From positions 59,817 through 123,816 of the forward strand of contig CALEZI010000057.1 in NCBI GenBank assembly GCA_937928755.1: DNA of 64,000 nt, in the 5' to 3' direction. This document shows, one piece after another, positions 36,101 through 42,759 of the stretch; position 1 is the first letter of the stretch; every line of letters begins with the position of its first letter. The notes beneath the pieces are model-generated. The model was given only the letters and a program-made list of their open reading frames with translations, was not told the DNA's origin and ran no database searches. The translations under genes and the position numbers were made by a program. This DNA is from an uncultured Rhodanobacteraceae bacterium (GTDB lineage: Bacteria > Pseudomonadota > Gammaproteobacteria > Xanthomonadales > SZUA-5).

Positions 36101-37018
36101 CAGCCGCGCGAGCGGCAAATGCAGTCGTGGCTCAACCGTGCCGACATCCAGCAACTCAAAGCCTGGAGCGCCCAGCACCAGGCCCTCGATTCGCCATTCG
36201 CCATGCAGCGAACTCAGGCGGTGCTGGCGCCAGTTGACCCATTGGCGCCCGTCGAGGAACCCACCGTGCAGGCCCACGCCCAACGACTGTGCCAACTCGG
36301 CGAGATCGGCGGCAGGAAAACGCTCAGCTTCGACGTAGAGTTCCACCTCATCGGTGGGCCACGCGATCTCCCCGCGATGCTGCAGCACCAGTCGCAACCG
36401 TCCGCTGCCATCCTGGCTGAGTCGCTGCAATCCAAGGCTCAACAGGCTACCGCGACGACTGAGGCGCAGTTCGACCTGGTCCAGCGCGAAACTGCGGCCG
36501 CTGCGGCGATCGATCAGCTCGATATGGCCGCCGGTGAGGCCAACATGCCCAACCCGTCCGAGCCATGCCAACGAGGCTTTCAGGTTCGGCCGGCGGCCGG
36601 CGAAACCCTCAAGCATTACTCGTCCATCCAGCTCGCGAACCAGCTCGACCTTGGCATCGACCAACAGGAACTCGCGGATCAGCTGGCGCCCGGGAAGCAG
36701 CAATGCATAGATGTCGACCTGTACGCGAGCCCGTCCGAGTGTGATCGCTGCCGGTTCGCCGGCAGAGCCGGCAATACGCAGGCCGCCGAGATCGAGTTGC
36801 GGACCCGAGCCTTTCCAATGTGCGTCGACCGACTCGATCTCGACCGTCTGGCCGATGCGATCGCTGAGCCAGGCTGCCACCGTTTCCGGGGAATCGACCA
36901 GCCAGGGCACCAACAGGCGCCCAAGCGCCATGAGTCCGGCCGCACCGACGAGCACGCTGGCGACGCCAGCCAACAGCCAGCGCCGCAGTCGTCGCCAGCG
37001 CCGGACTGCCGGTTTCAC
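33188..37018 (-). CDS. yhdP: YhdP-family AsmA-like envelope protein
   Basis: A 1276-residue protein, in the size range of YhdP (about 1270). An N-terminal transmembrane helix (about 13-37) follows a basic RRWRRLRRW stretch; a very long periplasmic beta-rich body with DUF3971 and AsmA-like segments follows, ending in VSGVLPVLGGLAAGPAGAAAGF near the C-terminus. YhdP-type proteins are thought to bridge inner and outer membranes and to support phospholipid transport to the outer membrane. It is immediately downstream of rng (22 nt), as in many Gammaproteobacteria, and they are probably co-transcribed. Confidence 0.93.
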   Translation of the reverse strand: MKPAVRRWRRLRRWLLAGVASVLVGAAGLMALGRLLVPWLVDSPETVAAWLSDRIGQTVEIESVDAHWKGSGPQLDLGGLRIAGSAGEPAAITLGRARVQVDIYALLLPGRQLIREFLLVDAKVELVRELDGRVMLEGFAGRRPNLKASLAWLGRVGHVGLTGGHIELIDRRSGRSFALDQVELRLSRRGSLLSLGLQRLSQDGSGRLRLVLQHRGEIAWPTDEVELYVEAERFPAADLAELAQSLGVGLHGGFLDGRQWVNWRQHRLSSLHGEWRIEGLVLGAPGFELLDVGTVEPRLHLPLARLLVSGEGVADGLRVDLRAGQGVNDDDLSAELSLHRGDRGWQLAASEFPVELLAALLQMSEAVPAALRARVYTAQPRGVLRQLAARGEGEVWQWHGRIDAVHARPAAPRWPEVAGLDLDVAGDQEAVVVRVATSAASVAVPGVFRGPIVLDGLDLLLGLHAGPDGSVVEVPHARISGSGFDADFRLRLGLDSVAGPALEATLYVPGADIEAAKNFWFINKMPPRTVAWLDRALGAGRVAGATAVFRGQLHDFPFARHAGRFEARVNIAGADLDYHADWPEARGLSAEAAFINDGLIVDRASGNLLGARVLNASGRIDRFKDPILTLDLGGTGDASDWLQFLKNSPLRRTHGEVLFGMSMQGPADVAAKLEIPLRKDLGRTTVNGVASLDGVDFANTEWDLEFENVRGRAEFSDAGFAAERLDLLASGSEATLGLAVGAYCVDPTLQVEAQLNGNLSAQALFGQHHDLATILAQVDGSSDWNVDLKVHRKTDAGAPAWSEVRYRSQLQGTSIGFPAPLGKSAEQVSSLQLLVKLPGENTGAPVLRLDVGDQARLFAVVGTPDSVFRGQLQIGPEQAQDLPARGLRVSGASAGLDLAGWAGWILATTTSPSNEPVLTDIDLLLAQQQRLRLDRSEGPWLLTLDGPAAQGFVRFESAGERAAAIVAQFERLHLPEPGDGAVNLTLTPAMVPTLHLWARDLRIGMAQLGEARLEAYASESGLRVDLLESRSPDLEIHANGDWLTAKGGESRFKIRMVSEDLGRMLKGLGFADVIAGGQTLAVIDARWRGAPHAFALERLNGSIDVSVGHGRFLDVDPGAGRIFGLLSLRELPRRLTLDFRDLFQSGMSFDRIEGRFQLADGNAWTENLTVRGPAADLLIIGRTGLSSRDYDQQVMVAPHVSGVLPVLGGLAAGPAGAAAGFLAQGMVQQSTDIERSSRVHYSIAGSWEKPVVARLTPIRPDAPPRRAPERVPLDAG

Positions 37019-37040
37019 GCCGAAACCCTGCCGCTACCGC

Positions 37041-38513
37041 TCACAACACCACCACATCGTACTGTTCCGGTGAGTACTGTTCTTCCGGCTGGAATCGGAT
37101 CGGTTTGCCGATGAACGACTCCAACTCGCCGAGCGCGGCGGACTCTTCGTCGAGCACCCGCTGAACCACCGCCGGCGACGCCAGCACCAGCACGCTGCGC
37201 GTTTCGAACTGGCGTACCGCGCGGGTGATTTCGCGGAAGATCTCGTAGCCGACCGTTTCGGCCGACTTGACCATTCCACGGCCGGCGCAGGCTGCACAAG
37301 GTTCGCACAATTGGCGCTCGAGGCTGTCGGTGGTGCGCTTGCGCGTCATTTCGACCAAACCCAGCGGCGACATCTCGTACACGGTGGTCTTGGCGTGATC
37401 GCGTGCCAGCGATTTCTCCAGGGTCCGCAGCACCTGGCGCTTGTGCTCGTCATCCATCATGTCGATGAAATCGATGATGATGATGCCGCCGAGGTTGCGC
37501 AGCCGCAGTTGCCGTGCGATCGCCTGCGAGGCTTCCAGATTGGTCTTGTAGACGGTTTCCTCGAGATTGCGATGGCCGAGGAATCCGCCGGTGTTGACGT
37601 CGATGGTGGTCATCGCCTCGGTCTGGTCGATGATCAGATAGCCGCCGGACTTGAGCGGCGTTTCCTTGCGCAGCGCGCGCTGAATCTCGTCCTCCACGCC
37701 GTACAGGTCGAAAATCGGTCTTTCGCCCGGATAGTGCTCGAGGCGCTCGGTGTACTCGGGAATGAACTCCTCGGTGAAACGCACGGCGCGATCATAAGTC
37801 TCGCGAGAATCGATGCGGATTTTCTCGACATGCGGCTTGAGAAAATCGCGCAAGGCGCGCAACGCCAGCGGCAACTCCTCGTAGACGCGTTCGCCGACCC
37901 TGGTTTTCGCCATGTCGTCGCCCACCGACAACCACAGCCTGTCGAGGAAAGCCATGTCGGCACCCAACGATTCGCTGGCCACCCCTTCGGCATTGGTGCG
38001 CACGATGTATCCCTGGCTGCGCTCCGCCGCGAGCGACTGGATCAGATCCTTCAGCCGGCTGCGCTCGGACTCGTCCTCGATGCGCACCGAAACTCCGAGG
38101 GTGCGCGCGTACGGCAACAACACCAGATAGCGCGAGGGAATGCTGAGGTGCGTGGTCAGGCGTGCGCCCTTGCTGCCGATCGGGTCCTTCACCACCTGGA
38201 CCACGATTTCCTGGCCCTCGCGCACCAGTTCGGTGATGGGCGCCACCGCGGCCGTCAATCCTTCGGCTGCTTCAGCGTCGGGCGGCATGCGCAGGAGGTC
38301 GTTCGCGTGCAGGAAAGCCGTGCGCTCGAGGCCGATTTCGACGAATGCCGCCTGCATGCCAGGCATCACACGCGACACCCGTCCCTTGTAAATGTTGCCC
38401 ACGTAACCGCGTCGGCGGGCGCGCTCGATGTAGACCTCCTGCAGCATGCCATTCTCGACAAGCGCTACGCGGGTTTCTCGCGGCGTGACGTTGATCAGGA
38501 TTTCTTCGGACAC
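37041..38513 (-). CDS. rng: Ribonuclease G
   Basis: A 490-residue RNase E/G-family endoribonuclease. The S1 RNA-binding domain is about 35-125 (GYVGNIYKGRVSRVMPGMQAAF). The catalytic DNase I-like part carries Asp residues in TTIDVNTGGF and IIDFIDMMDD, and the zinc-link cysteines are in CEPCAAC (about 405-411). It matures the 5' end of 16S rRNA and takes part in mRNA decay. No long C-terminal degradosome scaffold is present, which separates it from RNase E. It is followed by a YhdP-family gene after 22 nt and preceded by maf after 163 nt. Confidence 0.97.
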   Translation of the reverse strand: MSEEILINVTPRETRVALVENGMLQEVYIERARRRGYVGNIYKGRVSRVMPGMQAAFVEIGLERTAFLHANDLLRMPPDAEAAEGLTAAVAPITELVREGQEIVVQVVKDPIGSKGARLTTHLSIPSRYLVLLPYARTLGVSVRIEDESERSRLKDLIQSLAAERSQGYIVRTNAEGVASESLGADMAFLDRLWLSVGDDMAKTRVGERVYEELPLALRALRDFLKPHVEKIRIDSRETYDRAVRFTEEFIPEYTERLEHYPGERPIFDLYGVEDEIQRALRKETPLKSGGYLIIDQTEAMTTIDVNTGGFLGHRNLEETVYKTNLEASQAIARQLRLRNLGGIIIIDFIDMMDDEHKRQVLRTLEKSLARDHAKTTVYEMSPLGLVEMTRKRTTDSLERQLCEPCAACAGRGMVKSAETVGYEIFREITRAVRQFETRSVLVLASPAVVQRVLDEESAALGELESFIGKPIRFQPEEQYSPEQYDVVVL

Positions 38514-38676
38514 GGCAAGTTCAAGCCCTTCATCATGGTCGGCTTACAAGGGAACACTGTACGCACCGACCAAGGATCGGCATCGTCCGCGACGACAATC
38601 AACCACCGCACTGTAACCTGAAGCCGATGAACACCGAGCATCGTCTGCCCTGGCCGGCAACCTCATGAGCGCCGGG

Positions 38677-39261
38677 TCAAGCCGCGATGGCCGGGAAACC
38701 GGCCCGTCGCAACAGCGCCATGGTCTCGAACAACGGTAGTCCCATCACGCCGGAGTAGCTGCCGTGGAGATCGGCGACGAATGCCGCCGCAAGTCCCTGG
38801 ATGGCGTAACCTCCGGCCCTGCCGAAGGGCTCCCCGGTAGCGACGTACTGCTGCATCGTCGCTGTGGATAACGCCGCGAAGCGCACCCGGGTGTCACTGG
38901 TCTCGACGCCCTCGAAATGGGTGCCGACCAGCGCGACGCTGCTCAGTACCCGATGCTCGCGACCCGACAACTGGCGCAGCATGTTCAGCGCGGCGACCTC
39001 ATCGGCCGGTTTGCCGAACACGATGTCGTCGATCACGACCTCGGTGTCGGCACCGAGAACCAGGCAGTCGCTGGCGCAAGCCAACCGTTGCCAGCCCGCC
39101 TGTGCCTTGGCGAGTGCGATACGGCGGCTGTAGTCGAGCGGCGTTTCGCCGCTGCTGCGCTCCTCGAGCAGATCGCAGACGATGACCTCGGGCGTGATGC
39201 CCATCTGCGCCAGAAGTTCACGGCGACGCGGCGACGCCGAGGCGAGGATCAGTTTGTTCAT
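38677..39261 (-). CDS. maf: Maf/YhdE-type nucleotide pyrophosphatase
   Basis: A 194-residue protein beginning with ILASASPRRRELLAQMG, the Maf signature. SDCLVLGADTEVVIDD and GKPADEVAALNMLRQLSGREH follow, and the C-terminus has the typical GYAIQGLAAAF and YSGVMGLPLFE. The enzyme hydrolyses non-canonical nucleotides or dTTP/UTP to the monophosphate plus PPi. The start at 39261 (MNKLIL) is used although the frame stays open to 39516 as an antisense shadow of rlmH. It lies 5 nt after rlmH on the same strand. Confidence 0.95.
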   Translation of the reverse strand: MNKLILASASPRRRELLAQMGITPEVIVCDLLEERSSGETPLDYSRRIALAKAQAGWQRLACASDCLVLGADTEVVIDDIVFGKPADEVAALNMLRQLSGREHRVLSSVALVGTHFEGVETSDTRVRFAALSTATMQQYVATGEPFGRAGGYAIQGLAAAFVADLHGSYSGVMGLPLFETMALLRRAGFPAIAA

Positions 39262-39266
39262 TCGAT

Positions 39267-39752
39267 TCAACCAGCGCTCGGCGCGGCACGGTGGTAGGGG
39301 TGGTTGCCGAGCATGCTCACGGCGCGGTAAAGCTGCTCGGCGAGCACGATCCGCACCAACGCATGGGGCAAGGTCAGCGGTCCCAGCGACCATTTCTGGT
39401 GCGCCACCATCAGGCACTGCGGAGCCAGTCCGTCGGGACCGCCGATCATGAAACACAGATCGCGCCCATCCTGCATCCAGGATTCCAGGTGGCGCGCGAG
39501 TCCTTCGCTCGACCACGCTTCGCCGCGGCCATCCAGCGCCACCACGCGCGCCTGTTTCGGTATTGCAGCAAACATGCGCTGGCCCTCGTCGGCGATCGCG
39601 CGGCGCGCATCGGCCGACTTGCCTCGCTGGCCCAACGGCAGTTCATTCAGGACCAGCGGAAGCTTGTGCGCAAGACGTCTGGCGTATTCGTCGAAACCCT
39701 GCTTCACCCAGACCGGCGCGCGCTCGGCCACCGTCAGGATGTGTGCGCGCAT
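39267..39752 (-). CDS. rlmH: 23S rRNA pseudouridine-1915 N3-methyltransferase RlmH
   Basis: A 161-residue SPOUT methyltransferase. The SAM-binding trefoil knot appears in CFMIGGPDGL and LGPLTLPHALVRIVLAEQLYRA, with a terminal NHPYHR; an early GQRGKSADARRAIADE fits the N-terminal half. It methylates pseudouridine 1915 in helix 69 of 23S rRNA. The ATG at 39752 is chosen to match the usual length of about 155; another ATG at 39758 is equally possible, while the open frame to 39821 overlaps rsfS and is not protein-like. It sits directly behind rsfS, the usual partner. Confidence 0.95.
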   Translation of the reverse strand: MRAHILTVAERAPVWVKQGFDEYARRLAHKLPLVLNELPLGQRGKSADARRAIADEGQRMFAAIPKQARVVALDGRGEAWSSEGLARHLESWMQDGRDLCFMIGGPDGLAPQCLMVAHQKWSLGPLTLPHALVRIVLAEQLYRAVSMLGNHPYHRAAPSAG

Positions 39753-39775
39753 GGCCATTCCGGCAAGCGCGTGCT

Positions 39776-40465
39776 TCAGGCGCTGAACGCGGCGGCGCGG
39801 GCTTCCCCGGCGAGCGTCCACAGCCGCTCCAGCCCATAAAACTCGCGGATACGCGGGAGCATCAAGTGGACCACGGTATCACCCAGATCCACCAGCATCC
39901 ACTCGGCGTCCTTTTCGCCTTCGATGCCCATCGGCGGCATGCCGAACTTCTTGGCGGTCACCACCACTTCATCGCCCATCGACTTGACATGGCGCGTCGA
40001 TGTGCCGCTGACGATGACCAGATAGTCGGTGATGCTGGTTTTCCCGCGCACATCGATGACCTTGAGGTCATTCGCCTTCATCGCATCCAGACGCGCCACC
40101 ACGGCATCGCGAACCTGCATGTCGATGGTCGGCTCGGCCGGCGCGCGTTTGACGCTGCGGCGAACGACCGGCTTGGGCGTCGGCGGGAGCGCAACGACCG
40201 GCTTGCGCGATGTCGCAGCGGTTTCAGTATTCCCGGGCGCTGTTGAAGCGCGTGCAGCGCCACGCGCTGACCCCGCCGCAACCGCCTTGGTCCGCGTTGC
40301 GGTCGCCGCCGGGCGCTGGCGCGCGGGCTTGCCCGGGGCGGCGGTCGGCTTCGCAGCCACCGGCCTGGCCCGGTTCCGCGTGGTCGGCTTTGCGACTGCG
40401 ACGTCAGCCAGCGCGGCGACGTCAACCTCGGAAACGCTGCTGCTGCGAGTGCGCTTGGTATTCAA
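39776..40465 (-). CDS. rsfS: Ribosomal silencing factor RsfS with long N-terminal extension
   Basis: The C-terminal roughly 110 residues are RsfS: VRDAVVARLDAMKANDLKVIDV, SITDYLVIVSGTSTRHVKSM and LVDLGDTVVHLMLPRIREFYGLE. RsfS binds ribosomal protein uL14 and blocks subunit joining when nutrients are low. The normal protein is about 105-120 residues; here a TTG start at 40465 gives 229, the first 115 being low-complexity Ala/Pro/Arg/Lys-rich. A TTG with GGAGG about 12 nt upstream and a TATAAT just before support the long form; an ATG at 40120 would give a 114-residue canonical protein. The extension may be a disordered RNA-binding tail. It is upstream of rlmH and maf. Confidence 0.85.
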   Translation of the reverse strand: MNTKRTRSSSVSEVDVAALADVAVAKPTTRNRARPVAAKPTAAPGKPARQRPAATATRTKAVAAGSARGAARASTAPGNTETAATSRKPVVALPPTPKPVVRRSVKRAPAEPTIDMQVRDAVVARLDAMKANDLKVIDVRGKTSITDYLVIVSGTSTRHVKSMGDEVVVTAKKFGMPPMGIEGEKDAEWMLVDLGDTVVHLMLPRIREFYGLERLWTLAGEARAAAFSA

Positions 40466-40496
40466 CTGTGGACGGCCTCCGTCAATTCGTAATCCG

Positions 40497-40502
40497 ATTA
40501 TA
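40497..40502 (-). promoter_or_regulatory. Likely -10 box of the rsfS-rlmH-maf promoter
   Basis: Reading the minus strand, a perfect TATAAT lies 32 nt upstream of the rsfS TTG start, between nadD (stop at 40535) and rsfS. No good -35 hexamer is found at the normal distance (GATTTC), so the strength is uncertain. It would make rsfS-rlmH-maf at least partly independent of nadD. Confidence 0.35.
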
Positions 40503-40534
40503 GAACGTCAAACCTGAGCGAAATCCGCACACCT

Positions 40535-41197
40535 TCAGCCCGGCCGTGGAAACGCGCCCGGCAAACCGTACCAGCCGCGCGCGGCGATGATCTCGACGAC
40601 CGGGTCCGGCAGCAGGAAACGTACCGAGCGACCTTCGCGCAGACGCGTGCGGATCAGGGTGGACGACACCGGCAGCGGCGGAATCTGCAAACGCAACACC
40701 AGCCCTGCCGGTCGTCGCCCCAGGTCAGCGGGATTGGCGGTGCCGCGGCTCGCCAGCAGATCTTCGAGTCGCGGATCGATCAGCCCATGCGCATCCGGTC
40801 GTGCAAGCACGGCAAGGTGGGCATGCTCGGAAAGCTCGCGCCAGCGGTGCCAGCCCGGCAGGCCGGCGAAGGCGTCGGCGCCGAGGATCAGCACCAGCGG
40901 TCGGGCGTCGCCGATCTCGGCGCGCAAGCTGACCAGCGTGTCGTGGGTGTACGAAGGTCCACCACGATGCAGTTCGCGGGCGTCTGCGCGCAGTCCGTCG
41001 ATGCCGGCGATCGCGGCCTCCAGCATCTCGAGGCGCTGCTCCGCGGTCGCCATCGGCTGCTCGCGATGCGGCGGGACTGCGCACGGCAACAGCCGCACCT
41101 CCGCCGCCGCGAGTGCCTCGCGGGCTTCGATGGCGGCACGCAGATGGCCGACGTGGATCGGATCAAAGGTGCCACCGAGCAAGCCCAGCGGCCTCAT
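40535..41197 (-). CDS. nadD: Nicotinate-nucleotide adenylyltransferase
   Basis: A 220-residue nucleotidyltransferase. GLLGGTFDPIHVGHL (5-19) is the NadD signature with the (H/T)xGH ATP-binding motif, and the C-terminal SSTLIRTRL supplies the SSTxxR phosphate-binding motif. It joins ATP and nicotinate mononucleotide to give deamido-NAD. The ATG at 41197 overlaps the stop of holA by 4 nt (ATGA), showing coupling; longer frames to 41293 lack protein character. The usual downstream rsfS follows after 69 nt. Confidence 0.96.
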   Translation of the reverse strand: MRPLGLLGGTFDPIHVGHLRAAIEAREALAAAEVRLLPCAVPPHREQPMATAEQRLEMLEAAIAGIDGLRADARELHRGGPSYTHDTLVSLRAEIGDARPLVLILGADAFAGLPGWHRWRELSEHAHLAVLARPDAHGLIDPRLEDLLASRGTANPADLGRRPAGLVLRLQIPPLPVSSTLIRTRLREGRSVRFLLPDPVVEIIAARGWYGLPGAFPRPG

Positions 41198-42213
41198 GCG
41201 GCAAATCGCGCAGCGCGCGCCTCGGGCAAGGTGGCTCGCAGCAGCCAACGCTCGAGCGCCGTCCAGGGGTCGCCGGACGCACGACCCTTGCATACCAGGT
41301 CGACCTGCGATGCTTCACGCACGCGCTCGGACCAACCGCGGCCGAGTGCCCGCTCGCATGCCGCCTGGCGCGAGCCAAACACCCGTTGCGTCGGCCAGTA
41401 AGCGCTCAGCGAGGCGTTTCTGGCGCGCAAGGCCTTGGCGCCAGCCATGGCGATGACCTGATTCGCCAGATAGCCGAACAACTCTGCTGGATGCGTCCCG
41501 TCGCCGCGCAATGCAGCGAGCACCTTGCGCACACGCGCTGCATTGCCTGCGAGCACCGCGTCGAAGACCGCGAAGACCGTGTAACGCGAACTGTCGGCAA
41601 CCAGATCGACCAGCGCCGCGGCATCCAGATGGCGCCCCGGGGCGAGCAACGAGAGCTTCGCCAGTTCCTGCTCGGCGGCAAGCGCGTTGCCCTCCACGCG
41701 TGCGACCAGTTCGGCGATTGCATCTTCTCCGAGACGCACTGCGTGCCGGGCGGCGCGCCGCAGCAACCACCGCGGCAGATCCTCCGGCTTCAACGCATAC
41801 ACGGGCACGACGGCGCCGATGCGATCGAGCGCCACCACCCATGCAGCACTCTCGGCGCTCTTGTTCCATTCGGGCGACTGAATCAGCAGGGTATCGCCGC
41901 CAGGGTCGTTGAGGAATTCGACCACCGCGGCAGCGCCCTCGGCCGCGAGGCGTGTCGCTGTCAGCCTCAGCTCGATCAATCGCCGGCTGGCGAACAAGCC
42001 GAAGGAGCGCACCTGATGGCGCCACTCGGCCCAGTCGAACTGCGACACGACGTCGAATACCAGGCGTTCGGTGGCCCCGGCGAGGATCGTTGCGGCACGA
42101 ATCTGGTCTACCGCCTCCTGCACCAGCAGAGGTTCATCGCCGGCCACCAGATAGGCCGGACGCAATGGACCGGCCAGGTGCGTCGCGAGTTGCTCGGCTT
42201 GCGCGATGCGCAT
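41194..42213 (-). CDS. holA: DNA polymerase III delta subunit
   Basis: A 339-residue protein, the standard length for HolA (about 343). The N-terminus has LAGPLRPAYLVAGDEPLLVQEAVDQIR, the delta-subunit opening, then FGLFASRRLIELRL, TLLIQSPEWNK and WLLRRAARHAVRLGEDAIAELV. It is the clamp-loader wrench that opens the beta clamp. It starts only 12 nt after the stop of the chpC-like gene, so it may be read through from the Pil-Chp operon. In many Gammaproteobacteria leuS and lptE lie upstream of holA; neither is present here. Confidence 0.94.
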   Translation of the reverse strand: MRIAQAEQLATHLAGPLRPAYLVAGDEPLLVQEAVDQIRAATILAGATERLVFDVVSQFDWAEWRHQVRSFGLFASRRLIELRLTATRLAAEGAAAVVEFLNDPGGDTLLIQSPEWNKSAESAAWVVALDRIGAVVPVYALKPEDLPRWLLRRAARHAVRLGEDAIAELVARVEGNALAAEQELAKLSLLAPGRHLDAAALVDLVADSSRYTVFAVFDAVLAGNAARVRKVLAALRGDGTHPAELFGYLANQVIAMAGAKALRARNASLSAYWPTQRVFGSRQAACERALGRGWSERVREASQVDLVCKGRASGDPWTALERWLLRATLPEARAARFAA

Positions 42214-42225
42214 CGGGACGCGACG

Positions 42226-42690
42226 TCAGGCTGCGGCGAGCGAGTCGCTGATCAGCTGTTCGATCTGACCGAGATCGGGGATGACCGCCTGGTCGTCGCG
42301 GACGATGATGTTCATCAAAACGCCGGGACGGGTCGGCAGCGACTCGTTCGACGGCACCAGGACATCCGGCGACAGGGTGGTCAGACGCGGGAAGCCCTGC
42401 GCCAACATCGCCAGGTAGGGCAATCTGGGATGGCCGCTGAGCGCCTTCAACACGGTCACCCGGGTGCCGCGCGAGCCTTCCTCGAGCGCCATTCCCGCAA
42501 GCAACGAGAATGAAAAAAGCGGCAAACGCCAGCCGCGCCAGTTGATGCGCCCCATCAGCCATTCTGGCGCATTCGGGATCTTCTCCGGTACCGACAATGT
42601 GATCACTTCGGCAACGCTGGCGTTGGGCAGCAACACGCGGCCATTGGTCACCGGAATCATCAACCCGCGAATTTCAGTTTGTTCGGCCAT
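42226..42690 (-). CDS. chpC: CheW-like adaptor of the Pil-Chp system (ChpC-like)
   Basis: A 154-residue protein with a single CheW fold: RGLMIPVTNGRVLLPNASVAEV, WLMGRINWRGWRLPLFSF and a terminal segment with VLMNIIVRDDQAVIPDLGQIEQ. CheW-type adaptors link the receptor PilJ to the kinase ChpA. Its position after chpB matches ChpC of the Pseudomonas Pil-Chp cluster, and PilI (55151-55705) is the second adaptor. It lies 69 nt after chpB and 12 nt before holA. Confidence 0.85.
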   Translation of the reverse strand: MAEQTEIRGLMIPVTNGRVLLPNASVAEVITLSVPEKIPNAPEWLMGRINWRGWRLPLFSFSLLAGMALEEGSRGTRVTVLKALSGHPRLPYLAMLAQGFPRLTTLSPDVLVPSNESLPTRPGVLMNIIVRDDQAVIPDLGQIEQLISDSLAAA

Positions 42691-42759
42691 GACGACTTCA
42701 GGGTCCTGGAATTACCGCTCGACTCACTCAGCCACCGGGCACGTGCCCGCGATCGCTGC

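Noticed and set aside
33422..37114. A 1230-codon plus-strand open frame.
   Set aside because: It is antisense to yhdP, has no domain pattern, and reads as an Arg/Gln/His-rich shadow.
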